A stretch of 12,528 nt of DNA from an uncultured Syntrophobacteraceae bacterium (GCA_937889795.1 CALBZH010000446.1:1-12528); one strand, 5' to 3'. Numbered from the stretch's first letter, positions 1-7,003 are shown. Notes: generated by a model not told the origin, from the letters alone. Program-made: numbers and translations.

Positions 1-356
1 AGATTCACCAGGACGCCCGATTCCGTGAGGGCGTTCGTCCCCATGACAAAGAGATCGACGAGCAAGGCCTGCCGCCGCCGCTCGATCACTTCTTCCCGCG
101 TCACATTCTTGTCGAACGTGTCGACAACGCGCACGCCGGGAAGAGAGCGCAGCGCTTCGTAGAGTCCCGTGGCAACGAAGGTGGCCGATCCCCCCCAGGA
201 TACGGATGTGACACCCAGCTTCGGCACGATCTCCTCGAGCACGATGCGCTTGGCATCCACGGCATTTGCGGCCACGAAGGCCTCGAAATTGTTTTGCCTC
301 AGCGCGTTTGCGCAATTTTCGAGTCGCGTCGTCCAATATTCCTGAATCGGATTCAT
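1..356 (-). CDS. LUD-domain (DUF162, LutC/YkgG-like) protein, N-terminal part, cut by left edge
   Basis: The minus-strand frame begins with ATG at 356 (MNPIQEYWTTRLENCANAL) and stays open to the window edge, so about 118 N-terminal residues are visible and the C-terminus is missing. The segment VTSVSWGGSATF followed by VFDKN-type and LFVMGTNALTESG-type stretches (here VVDTFDKN and DLFVMGTNALTESG) is the signature of the LUD domain, found in LutC/LutB-type lactate-utilization proteins and in many stand-alone proteins of anaerobes. A strong ribosome-binding site (AGGAGGT) lies about 10 nt upstream of the ATG and fixes the start. The biochemical role of stand-alone LUD proteins is poorly defined; involvement in lactate or other 2-hydroxy-acid oxidation is only a family-level suggestion. 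The neighbours seen here give no lactate context. Confidence 0.85.
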   Translation of the reverse strand, partial: MNPIQEYWTTRLENCANALRQNNFEAFVAANAVDAKRIVLEEIVPKLGVTSVSWGGSATFVATGLYEALRSLPGVRVVDTFDKNVTREEVIERRRQALLVDLFVMGTNALTESGVLVN

Positions 357-570
357 CGGGTGCACCTCCTGTTGGTGTCATCCAAGGCCAAACGAGCCGG
401 TGTCTTGCTTTCGAATGGCTTAGTGGCATGTCGTTTCCAAGCATAACGAAGACTCAGCTTATCGCAGATCGCAGGAAGCCACAAAGATTATCTAGATGCA
501 ATGAAGGCATCAATGGCCGCGTCCACGCGGTTCCCGCAAGGGACCTAGGCGGAGAGAGCCACCTGAGCGT

Positions 571-909
571 CTACCGTTCATTCAGCCAAATCCATGCGCG
601 GTCGGACTCCGTGACGTCGAAGTACTCCACGAAGCTGGCGAAAGGAAAGCAGCCCGTCTTGATCCATGCCTTGATCCAGGTCCGGCTTCCGATCACAGCC
701 ACGCGGCTCAAGGCGGAAGCGAAAGGCTTGATAAATGCGAGGGTCTCGGTCAAACGCTCGGGCTCCATATGACGAAATCCATCGATTTCCACCAACAGGT
801 GGGTAGGCAAGTCCGGTGCGAGGGACAGCTCCAAGCGTCGCCTGTTCTGTTCCATCTCGTCCGGTGTCAGCTGGTCATGGAGCTTGAAAACGACGACATT
901 GATCGACAT
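571..909 (-). CDS. SpoIIAA-like / STAS-fold protein
   Basis: This 112-residue protein matches the SpoIIAA-like family (STAS-type alpha/beta fold, about 105-120 residues). The pattern is an N-terminal beta strand (INVVVFKLHDQLT), a basic helix, HLLVEIDGF followed by a helix, LSRVAVIGSRTW, and a C-terminal strand with FASFVEYFDVTESDRAWIWL, which is the typical family ending. There is no signal peptide or membrane segment, so it should be cytosolic. Proteins of this family are thought to bind small lipid-like or anionic ligands or to act in partner switching, but no function is established for stand-alone members. The ribosome-binding site is weak (GAG about 8 nt upstream). It lies downstream of the nrfHA terminator and is probably transcribed independently of nrf. 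Its neighbour at lower coordinates is the LUD gene, 214 bp away. Confidence 0.8.
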   Translation of the reverse strand: MSINVVVFKLHDQLTPDEMEQNRRRLELSLAPDLPTHLLVEIDGFRHMEPERLTETLAFIKPFASALSRVAVIGSRTWIKAWIKTGCFPFASFVEYFDVTESDRAWIWLNER

Positions 910-945
910 CGGTGCATCTCGATTGCATGTCCCACTTCGAACGAA

Positions 946-975
946 GAAAGGCGGCTGGGATTTCAGCCACCTTTC
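946..975 (-). terminator. Rho-independent terminator after nrfHA
   Basis: 946-957 pairs with 964-975 to form a 12-bp stem with a 6-nt loop. On the plus strand the stem has one C/A mismatch (952/969), but on the minus strand this becomes a G-U wobble, so the structure is better as a minus-strand transcript. The minus-strand stem is followed by a U-rich stretch (UUUCUUCGUU). It sits about 40 nt beyond the nrfA stop and before the SpoIIAA-like start at 909, and should end the nrfHA transcript. Confidence 0.7.
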
Positions 976-1015
976 AACGCGGGACCGTCATTCAGATTGA
1001 TGAACAGTGACGTCT

Positions 1016-2503
1016 TCAGCGCCCCTGAGAGCTCACGGGAGTGATCTTTTCCTGAATGTCGAACGGATCCTTGAATTCCAGCTCAGGCCTGAATTTCAGC
1101 TTCTTGACCCCGCGATCGTTCAAGTACTTGGCCAATTCCATGTTGATGTCAACCGGCACGGCCACATCGGCTTTGGCGAGAGCCTGACGCAGCAGGGCTT
1201 CGGCCTTGGCGGCCATCGCGATGGCGTCGCCGCAGATCCGCCCGGCTTCCCGTGGGTTGTGGAACCCCACCGAGTTTTCCGCGCCGATGAAAATGACTCG
1301 ATATAGGGCCTCCAAGTAGAGATCCTTGGCACGATCATACAGATCTTTGTCCAGGGTCTTTCCATCCGCTTGAGCTTTATGCGCAATTTCGAACAGCTTC
1401 GCAGTGACCGCCTCGTTGTAGCCGGCGCGGTTCATCAGCGAAACGGTTCGGTCCTGCGTGGCATAGACCTGTTTAACGAGCCATTCCGCGGTTTCCGTGT
1501 GGCACTGCTGGCATGCGCGCATATCGTTTTTGAGCGGACTCATGACATCGTGGTTGGAGATTTTATTGGCGCCCACCTTGGTGTAGGGCATGTGGCAATC
1601 GGCGCAGGCGGCTCCAGCCAGGTAATGCGTGCTCTGGTAGCTGTAGAATTCATATTCGGGATGCCGGATGAACCCAACCTTGAAGCCGGTGACGCCCTGC
1701 TTCCATTCCCCGTTGGCTTCGCTGCTGCGAATGACCTTGATGATGTTCTCGATGGAAATGTTGCCTTCCTTGCTTCCCTGCCAGGGAAAGAACACGGCCG
1801 TCGATTTCATGTCCTTGTCTTTGGGAATCACATAAGTCACGTGGCATTGGGCGCAGACGAGCGTGCGTCCCTCCTGGCGTGCGACGTGATCGGGATCCTT
1901 CCCGATGTCCTTGAGGGCTTGGCCGAGGGTCCAGCGGGAGAGCTGGAGATTCATGGTCTTGTTGTCGTGGCAGTCAATGCAGCCGACGCCGAGCCTCTGG
2001 AATTCCGCCGGGATCTTTTTGTGCACGTCCATGTAGGGATCGGCAAAGTAGGCGGCGCCGAGCTCTTTTTGCAGCTTGGGGGCAAAAGGGGTCTTACAGG
2101 TCAGACAGGCGCCCCCTGCTTTGAGGCGGGACGGATCGATCTCCAGCTGGTCAATCACCATGTAATGGTGGCCTCGAGGCTCGTTGTATTCCACGCCGAA
2201 GCCCCAGCCATTGAAGAGCAGCGCCATGTAAGGAAACTCGCTCAGTTTGTCATAGGTTATGAGGTCGGTGTCATAACCCTTCTTGTATTTACTCTTTCCG
2301 GCCGGCTTTGGGTCCTTGGTCTTCGCCCAAGAGTCGTATTCCAAGGGGTAAACCTTGCCCCAGTTCTCCGGGTTGAACTCGTTGTCCGCGATGGTGCCGG
2401 TCCGAACGGGCTGCGGTTTCTCCGGCGCACAAGCCATCAAGGCAGCCAGCGTGACCGCCATGAAGAAAAGGAAGGTCCAGAGGGTGAATCTGTTCGAGCG
2501 CAT
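1016..2503 (-). CDS. nrfA: Cytochrome c nitrite reductase, catalytic subunit (pentaheme, ammonia-forming)
   Basis: This 495-residue protein reduces nitrite to ammonium with six electrons at the periplasmic face of the membrane, as NrfA does. It has one CxxCK motif for the catalytic heme (C133, C136, K137) and four CxxCH motifs (C175-H179, C217-H221, C300-H304, C331-H335). Active-site residues are recognisable: R110 in EPRGHHY, Y224 after the third heme motif and H281 in HPEYE. The K-x-Q calcium ligands of E. coli NrfA are replaced, with R280 next to H281. ATG 2503 was chosen over an in-frame ATG at 2524 because GGAG lies about 8 nt upstream. The N-terminus is a signal peptide ending LMAC (C25), a plausible lipobox. 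It lies 34 nt after nrfH in one operon. Confidence 0.96.
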   Translation of the reverse strand: MRSNRFTLWTFLFFMAVTLAALMACAPEKPQPVRTGTIADNEFNPENWGKVYPLEYDSWAKTKDPKPAGKSKYKKGYDTDLITYDKLSEFPYMALLFNGWGFGVEYNEPRGHHYMVIDQLEIDPSRLKAGGACLTCKTPFAPKLQKELGAAYFADPYMDVHKKIPAEFQRLGVGCIDCHDNKTMNLQLSRWTLGQALKDIGKDPDHVARQEGRTLVCAQCHVTYVIPKDKDMKSTAVFFPWQGSKEGNISIENIIKVIRSSEANGEWKQGVTGFKVGFIRHPEYEFYSYQSTHYLAGAACADCHMPYTKVGANKISNHDVMSPLKNDMRACQQCHTETAEWLVKQVYATQDRTVSLMNRAGYNEAVTAKLFEIAHKAQADGKTLDKDLYDRAKDLYLEALYRVIFIGAENSVGFHNPREAGRICGDAIAMAAKAEALLRQALAKADVAVPVDINMELAKYLNDRGVKKLKFRPELEFKDPFDIQEKITPVSSQGR

Positions 2504-2537
2504 TCGATCTCTCCTCTCTAGCATGGTTAAACAGCCA

Positions 2538-3002
2538 TTACAAAGCTCCGGTCAACTTATGGGACAGGCGACGGTGACATTGCCAACAGTTCCGGTCTTC
2601 GTTGATCCTGGCGACGGTTTCGGCATGGCATCGCTGGCAGTTCTCCTGGACGATGGCGGCGCCGTGCTTGGACAGCTGGATGGTGTCGGGGACTTGCCCT
2701 GAATAGAAGACATAGGCGTCCCACATTCCTTCGATGCCTTTCCAGACAAAGTGTCTGGGCATGTTGTCGTTCGGGAGGTGGCAGTCCACGCACAAGATAC
2801 GACGATGTCCTCCATTATGTCGCCAGGACTCGTATTCTGTCTCCATCACGTGACAGCCGGCACAGAACTCGGCCGTCTTGGATTTGGCGTATAATCCGGG
2901 AGGGCCAAAGTTTACGAAGACCCCTACCGCCACCGCAGCGAGCCCGACAAGGATCAGAGCCCGCCAACGAAAGTGCTTCCGAGGTGGGTTACCAGACTGC
3001 AT
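2538..3002 (-). CDS. nrfH: NrfH, membrane-anchored tetraheme quinol dehydrogenase of the nitrite reductase complex
   Basis: This 154-residue protein belongs to the NapC/NirT/NrfH family. It has one N-terminal transmembrane helix (about residues 14-31) followed by a periplasmic domain with four CxxCH motifs: C47-H51, C71-H75, C122-H126 and C139-H143. The first motif is CAGCHVM, with Met53 two residues after the heme histidine, the CxxCHxM pattern known for heme 1 of NrfH. The protein oxidises menaquinol in the membrane and passes electrons to NrfA, encoded 34 nt downstream. The start at 3002 has AGAAGGAAG about 7 nt upstream. A long region (3003-3371) separates it from the probable promoter. 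The length is normal for NrfH and nothing appears truncated. Confidence 0.95.
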   Translation of the reverse strand: MQSGNPPRKHFRWRALILVGLAAVAVGVFVNFGPPGLYAKSKTAEFCAGCHVMETEYESWRHNGGHRRILCVDCHLPNDNMPRHFVWKGIEGMWDAYVFYSGQVPDTIQLSKHGAAIVQENCQRCHAETVARINEDRNCWQCHRRLSHKLTGAL

Positions 3003-3182
3003 GGGGCTTCCTTCTGATTTGGGCAGTTAGCTATTAGGGACGTCTTTGATGCAAGCCCGTCGGAGCCGAAGATCCTCACAAGGAATTCGAGAAAGAATCT
3101 TACGCCGATTCCCAGTGTTAACCCGCGGCTGGTCCTGGCTTGGCGCAACGGAGAGAATCGCTCGCGGCGTTCTGCTGGAGCC

Positions 3183-3299
3183 TCAGGTGTCGGGGGGGAA
3201 CAGCGCGTTGCGAGCGCTCCGGCGAGAAGGCAGCGACGGGAGATCGATGCGCTTGCCTGAAATAGGATGGGTGCAAAACAAGGCAGAAAGTGTGTCCAT
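3183..3299 (-). CDS. Possible 38-residue small ORF in the nrf leader (unrecognised)
   Basis: A minus-strand ORF starts at ATG 3299 with GAAGGA six nucleotides upstream, a reasonable ribosome-binding site, and begins MDTLSALFCTHPISGKRIDL, ending in FPPDT. It lies downstream of the FNR-type promoter and upstream of nrfH, so it would be on the same transcript. I do not recognise the protein; it has no signal peptide, membrane helix or heme motif, and is rich in Ser, Arg and Pro at the end. It may be a real small protein, a leader peptide, or chance. The rest of 3003-3371 shows no convincing gene. Confidence 0.2.
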   Translation of the reverse strand: MDTLSALFCTHPISGKRIDLPSLPSRRSARNALFPPDT

Positions 3300-3371
3300 G
3301 GTCATTCCTTCGTGCAGGGAGAAGTCTGGCCATGTGGATGCGGATGATCCCATCGATCATGGGACACTACT

Positions 3372-3414
3372 AACATAGAACGCGCCGGGCCAGAAGCTCC
3401 TTGATTTAAGTCAA
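3372..3414 (-). promoter_or_regulatory. FNR/CRP-family operator with -10 box, probable nrf promoter
   Basis: On the minus strand, TTGACTTAAATCAA (3401-3414) matches the FNR/DNR consensus TTGAT-N4-ATCAA with one change, and with flanking bases forms CTTGA-N6-TCAAG. A -10-like TATGTT (3372-3377) follows at the distance expected if the operator were centred near -41.5, the class II FNR arrangement. There is no good -35 box, as expected for an activator-dependent promoter. Transcription would start near 3365 and run into nrfH. FNR-type control of nitrite ammonification is well established in other bacteria; which regulator acts here is an inference. Confidence 0.6.
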
Positions 3415-3551
3415 GAAAACACACAGCCAGGCGAGCTTAGTGCAGCTACTGCCTTCATGGTCCCATGGTGCCACGCGTCGGGCCTATCCGACAATCGCAG
3501 ATTTAGGAATATCAAGCGCTGGAATGGGTGCTGGTATGGCCAACAAAGAGG

Positions 3552-3579
3552 AAGAGCCAGGCGAGTGTACCCGGCTCTT
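3552..3579 (-). terminator. Rho-independent terminator after the cold-shock gene
   Basis: On the minus strand AAGAGCCGGG pairs with CCTGGCTCTT (10-bp stem with one G-U wobble, 8-nt loop), followed by CCTCTTTGTTG. The wobble pair is an A/C mismatch on the other strand, which supports the minus direction. It lies 46 nt past the cold-shock stop codon and upstream of the nrf promoter, insulating the two units. Confidence 0.75.
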
Positions 3580-3624
3580 GAGGTCGAAAGAAAACGTGGC
3601 TCAGTTTGCCGATAATCGAGGGTC

Positions 3625-3831
3625 TTACATCTTTTTCACGTTGACTGCTTGAGGGCCCTTGGGTCCGCGTTCCACTTCAAAGCTGACTTTTTCGCCTTCG
3701 CTCAACGAACGAAAGCCTCCCCCATCCTTTACGATAGCACTGTAGTGGACGAAAACATCTCCTTGGTCGCTGGTCTCGATAAAACCATACCCCTTCTTGT
3801 CATTGAACCACTTGACTCGGCCCTCGGGCAT
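3625..3831 (-). CDS. Cold-shock-domain protein (CspA family)
   Basis: This 68-residue protein is one cold-shock domain (five-stranded OB fold) that binds single-stranded RNA and DNA and melts mRNA structure, acting in the cytoplasm. RNP1 is KGYGFI at 13-18 and RNP2 is VFVHY at 26-30. The start [18 protein letters not shown] and the ending [13 protein letters not shown] are typical, and the length is exactly that of the family. AAGGAAA lies upstream of the ATG. It appears monocistronic: a terminator follows 46 nt downstream, and 270 bp separate it from the upstream universal stress gene. Not every Csp-family member is cold-induced, so cold induction is not assumed, although a long leader (see the promoter entry) would fit it. 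Confidence 0.95.
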   Translation of the reverse strand: MPEGRVKWFNDKKGYGFIETSDQGDVFVHYSAIVKDGGGFRSLSEGEKVSFEVERGPKGPQAVNVKKM

Positions 3832-3973
3832 TGCTGTTTCCTTTCTTAATTGCTGTTGCTGAGACTGACCGGCGCGTTACTTTGAGAGGTCCTCCGCAAT
3901 CGTGAAAGAAACACTCAATCGATCGGCAAAGACTCCAAAATAAACACCCTAACCCCATTTATACGCTGTAGTT

Positions 3974-4002
3974 TACCTAGCGCATTCGTAACACCTTGTC
4001 AA
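3974..4002 (-). promoter_or_regulatory. Candidate sigma70 promoter for the cold-shock gene, with long 5' leader
   Basis: A perfect -35 box TTGACA (minus strand, 3997-4002) is followed after 17 nt by a poor -10 (TAGGTA, 3974-3979); a better-looking TATAAA at 3958-3963 is too far from this -35. Either choice gives a leader of roughly 115-135 nt before the ATG at 3831. Long 5' leaders are characteristic of cspA-type mRNAs. Between this promoter and the universal stress gene (4003-4101) I see only AT-rich DNA and no clear hairpin. Confidence 0.4.
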
Positions 4003-4101
4003 GCAAGGATAAAAGGGAAAGTCTATTCTTTTTCTGCTCATGGTGAGACTCATGCCCTTAACTAAATCTCGTTCCCTAACGCACTGCTTGTCTCCATTCA
4101 T

Positions 4102-4968
4102 TCATTTGCTCACCCAAAGTGTTGCCTTATCGAGCACCTCAAGCAACTTCATACTGATGGAGCCGATAAGCCATTTCTCAAGGAGGCCTTTCTTTTGTTT
4201 CCCCCCCCGACCGACGGCAACTGCCGCATAGCGGCCTCGCTCGACTTCGTCCAGGATGGACGGGACAACCCTGAGGCTACGGACCACCACTTCCCTGATA
4301 CGATCTTCATCGACATGATTGTGCAGAAGCTGTTGTCTCGCACGGTCCATTATCTCGCCGACGCGCTCGCTTCCCGTCTCGTCCACGTGAAACAGAGTGA
4401 CCCGGTGCTCGGGCTCCTTTTCAAGAACAAACCCGACGTGATCGGCTATCCTTAGGCAAGGCTCGCTGTCTTCCACGCAAAGAAGCACGTCTCGTCGGCC
4501 TTCTTCGGGATGCCTGCAAACCCAGATGGGAAAGTCGATCCGATGCTCCATCATTTCGCGACTGACGCTCGTTGCGAGGGTCCGCTCAAAAAGGGCGTAG
4601 CCTCGCCTCCCCAGAACCACGGCGTCATAGTGACCTTTCCGAGCTTCGCGCGCGATGTCCCGGACCGTTCCCGAGTGCTTGCTCAAGAGTCTGGTGGTGA
4701 TCGCCTCCGGGGCGAACCCCTTGAGCTCCAGCAGCTTTCGCGCAGACTCGAGGGCCGCTTTCCCTTTTTCCGCCTGGGGTCCCGTGAGCTTCTTCTCAAC
4801 CGGAAAAGGAGTCAACGGCGCGGAGCTTCCCGCCGTATCCGGCGAAGCGGCGATGTAAAGGAGAGTGAGGTCAACGTTCTGTTTGTTTCTGAGGAAAGAC
4901 GAGACGAACCGCACACCGTGGAAGGCGCTGACGTCTTCTCCAAGGGTAATGAGAAAGTGGTGTTTCAT
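4102..4968 (-). CDS. Tandem universal stress protein (two UspA domains)
   Basis: This 288-residue protein contains two consecutive Usp (adenine-nucleotide alpha-hydrolase-like) domains, at about residues 1-153 and 158-288. Each shows a first strand (HHFLITLG; DVLLCVED), a middle strand (LTLLYIA; VTLFHVDE) and the nucleotide-loop region. In domain 1 this is DAVVLGRRG (114-123) with TSVS nearby. In domain 2 it is AAVAVGRGG (248-256) followed by IGSIS. The G-x2-G-x9-G(S/T) signature is imperfect in both halves, so ATP binding is uncertain. There is no signal peptide; the protein should be cytosolic. GGAG lies 6 nt before the ATG. It starts 40 nt after the O-methyltransferase stop and is probably co-transcribed with it. 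Its role is presumably stress or redox response; no partner is evident. Confidence 0.9.
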   Translation of the reverse strand: MKHHFLITLGEDVSAFHGVRFVSSFLRNKQNVDLTLLYIAASPDTAGSSAPLTPFPVEKKLTGPQAEKGKAALESARKLLELKGFAPEAITTRLLSKHSGTVRDIAREARKGHYDAVVLGRRGYALFERTLATSVSREMMEHRIDFPIWVCRHPEEGRRDVLLCVEDSEPCLRIADHVGFVLEKEPEHRVTLFHVDETGSERVGEIMDRARQQLLHNHVDEDRIREVVVRSLRVVPSILDEVERGRYAAVAVGRGGKQKKGLLEKWLIGSISMKLLEVLDKATLWVSK

Positions 4969-5008
4969 GACGGTCTCCGATCCCTGTATGTTCAGAGCGG
5001 ACGCTCAC

Positions 5009-6007
5009 TCATGCTAACGACTTCGTGGCCCTGATGAGACTTGCGTCGTTCGGCAGATCACAATGATACGGGGTCGGATTTTCAAAGCCGGCATCCAGAA
5101 GCCAGCTGCTCATTTCTCCGAACGAATACGAGCGTCCTCCAGGTGTATGGATCAGCATGTTCAGGGCAAACATCGCGGCAAAAGTGGGCTCGGTCTTGTC
5201 CTCGTTGAGCACGAATTCCTGGATGATCACTTCCCCTCCTGGACTGACGACGGGGAACACCCTGCGCATGAGCTCCGCACACTCCGAGTCGCTGCTGCCA
5301 TGGAGGATGTGGGACATGAAGACGAGGTCGAAGGGGCCTTCCGGAAGGGGGTCTTCATGGAAGTTGCCGGGTTGAAAACGAACCCTCTCGGCAAGCTGAA
5401 ACGATGCAATCTTCTCCTTCGCAACGGGCTCGGTATCGGGCAGGTCAAAGATGAGCGAAGTCAACCGCGGATTGTGTCTGCAAAAATAGAGCGAGTAGGT
5501 CCCCGGCCCCCCACCGAGGTCAAGCATTTGCCGGTGAGCTCCCAGGTCCAGGCGGCTTGCGAGCACTTCGGCTCCCCTGATCGCGAGATTATGCATGCCG
5601 AGCAAGAACTGTTTCACGGCTTCTTCATCACGGTCTTCGCGCCTCACGATCGACTTACCCGTGCGGATCGCTTCGTCCAGTTTTCCCCAGTGGGCATACA
5701 TGTGGAGGTAGTGGTAAATGATGTTCCCCATGAAGTTGGGGCTGTGCTCGTCAAGGTGCTGCCGGGAGAAAGGGGTGTTGGAATAGGCATCACCCGATTT
5801 GCTGAGCAACCCAAGGGCCGTGATGGCGTTCAGGAGCAAGCCGGTCGCTCGGGGCTCCGTTTTCATCCGTTCAGCCAGCTCACCTGCGGTCAGACTGTGG
5901 GTTCCGAGGTGCGTGAAAACCTGCAGTCGGACGGCTGTGTGCAGGACGCAAACACGCCAAAACGATACACCTAGATCGTGCATCTCTTTAAGAGAATTGA
6001 TCTTCAT
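5009..6007 (-). CDS. SAM-dependent O-methyltransferase (plant-type/CrtF-like class, winged-helix dimerisation domain)
   Basis: This 332-residue protein has an N-terminal winged-helix dimerisation domain (about 10-90; VLHTAVRLQVFTHLG then LTAGELAERM) and a C-terminal Rossmann methyltransferase domain. Motif I is MLDLGGGPGTYS (161-172). SHILHGSSD (232-240) occupies the place of the HDW region in this family, so H236 may be the general base. VVSPGGEVIIQEFVL (253-267) is the usual late motif. Bacterial relatives include hydroxyneurosporene methyltransferase (CrtF) and BchU, but this class has many substrates and none can be assigned here. ATG 6007 was chosen over a start at 6229 because AGGAG lies 8 nt upstream and the extra 74 residues fall outside the family. 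It probably heads a two-gene unit with the stress protein. Confidence 0.85.
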   Translation of the reverse strand: MKINSLKEMHDLGVSFWRVCVLHTAVRLQVFTHLGTHSLTAGELAERMKTEPRATGLLLNAITALGLLSKSGDAYSNTPFSRQHLDEHSPNFMGNIIYHYLHMYAHWGKLDEAIRTGKSIVRREDRDEEAVKQFLLGMHNLAIRGAEVLASRLDLGAHRQMLDLGGGPGTYSLYFCRHNPRLTSLIFDLPDTEPVAKEKIASFQLAERVRFQPGNFHEDPLPEGPFDLVFMSHILHGSSDSECAELMRRVFPVVSPGGEVIIQEFVLNEDKTEPTFAAMFALNMLIHTPGGRSYSFGEMSSWLLDAGFENPTPYHCDLPNDASLIRATKSLA

Positions 6008-6415
6008 GAGACGTTCTCCTCGAACAAAATGAGCGTGTCGATTCAGATCCCTGCGGTACAACCACCGTAAGAAGACCTCTCTCGCGAAAACGTAGGAGAG
6101 AGAAACCACTCCGTGTGTTTTGAATTTAACAGAACCAGCCTGCTCAATGAAGGAATATTGCTGGGGGGCATGCGTTAGAATTCCTTGATAAGCATCCGCT
6201 GCGAGGCTCTTCTCCCACTCTCCGTTCAAGAGGAGAGCGATGCGCCGCTTTGGTTCCCCTGCGGTTTATGCTAATACAAGCCATGCACGGCAGCGGACCG
6301 CGCACACGAGGCTGATCTTGCCCGTCGACCTCGATCGGAGCTGGAATCCTCGAACGTTAATGAAGAGGCGGCCGATCGACACCATTCGCATGGAACACTT
6401 TTTCGAGGCTGCCTC
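6008..6415 (+). other. Divergent intergenic region, no gene recognised
   Basis: About 400 bp separate the minus-strand methyltransferase from the plus-strand cysteine-rich protein. Frames extend into it from both genes but lack conserved sequence or ribosome-binding sites. On the minus strand, 6077-6083 and 6096-6102 form a 7-bp hairpin about 70 nt before the methyltransferase start. On the plus strand a weak TTGGTT (6250-6255), 16 nt, TAATAC (6272-6277) pair might be a promoter. Neither is strong enough to assign. Confidence 0.5.
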
Positions 6416-7003
6416 ATGGTGGATTTCGTCTGGTGCACGAAAGAGCAATGCCGCCTTCCAAGCTTTCGATGCGTCCTTTGCACAGAACCCTGTAAACCGG
6501 CTGACCGCGGCGGTACGGTGTCGGACCGCCTCATCGATGAGCTGAAACGATCGGGACGATACAAGGAGCGCTATGTTATGAAACGCAAAGAGCCAACTGC
6601 CGTCGCCAGCCCTGAGGATCGTGCGATCCCGTCCGAAAAGACGGGAAAAGAAAGCTCGATGGATGCACCCCTAAGGGAAGCGGAACGGAAGGTCTTTCTG
6701 TTGGAGGACGGCAAGTTACTGCCTTTTTCGGCTTCGGAGTTTTCAAAAGCCCTGTTGTACGAAGTGACGGAATCCTTTGCCGTCGAGTGCAAGCTGGTAA
6801 GGCCCGAGGACCCGGAAAACCTTGTCTACGATGGAAAGAAGCCATCCAAGAAGACCATCCCTGTCATTGTTGGAAAGACGGGGGAGCATCGTCTGATGAC
6901 CTCCTGGGATGAGCTGGAAGCCAACCCGGAGCATTTGGTGGATGCCGTCGAGGTGATCGGGGCTGTTCCGGTCAAGCAAGTCTTCGTGCTGAAGCGCAAA
7001 TGA
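6416..7003 (+). CDS. Unrecognised protein with cysteine-rich N-terminus
   Basis: This protein is 195 residues from ATG 6416; I do not recognise the family. The N-terminus has five cysteines in C-x4-C-x6-C-x2-C-x3-C spacing (C7, C12, C19, C22, C26), which could bind zinc or another metal, then a basic segment (SGRYKERYVMKRK). A polar linker follows, then a compact C-terminal domain (about 90-195) rich in beta strands (KVFLLEDGKLLPF, KTIPVIVGKTG, KQVFVLKRK). There is no signal peptide or membrane helix. An alternative start is ATG 6581, which has a better ribosome-binding site (AAGGAG, 9 nt upstream) but would remove all the cysteines. The stop overlaps the endonuclease III start by 4 bp (ATGA), so translation of the two is probably coupled. 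Function unknown. Confidence 0.7.
   Translation: MVDFVWCTKEQCRLPSFRCVLCTEPCKPADRGGTVSDRLIDELKRSGRYKERYVMKRKEPTAVASPEDRAIPSEKTGKESSMDAPLREAERKVFLLEDGKLLPFSASEFSKALLYEVTESFAVECKLVRPEDPENLVYDGKKPSKKTIPVIVGKTGEHRLMTSWDELEANPEHLVDAVEVIGAVPVKQVFVLKRK

Noticed and set aside
487..513. TTGATG ... GATAAT promoter-like pair upstream of the LUD gene on the minus strand
   Set aside because: The spacer is only 15 nt and the -35 box is weak, so I could not separate it from chance.
1370..2521. Long plus-strand ORF of 383 codons opposite nrfA
   Set aside because: It is antisense to a certain multiheme gene, has no recognisable domain, and its valine/alanine-rich make-up is what the reverse complement of GC-rich coding DNA gives.
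3046..3378. 110-codon plus-strand ORF in the nrf leader region
   Set aside because: No ribosome-binding site or domain, and it overlaps the minus-strand promoter.
3425..3565. 11-bp direct repeat AGCCAGGCGAG at 3425-3435 and 3555-3565
   Set aside because: The second copy is part of the cold-shock terminator stem and loop; only two copies are present and there is no other sign of a mobile element.
5063..5974. Plus-strand ORF of 303 codons opposite the O-methyltransferase
   Set aside because: Shadow of the methyltransferase frame; no conserved motif, while the minus frame has a clear SAM-binding motif.
6077..6102. 7-bp hairpin about 70 nt before the O-methyltransferase start
   Set aside because: Made of simple CT/GA repeats with a 12-nt loop and only a weak T-rich tail; not enough for an attenuator call.
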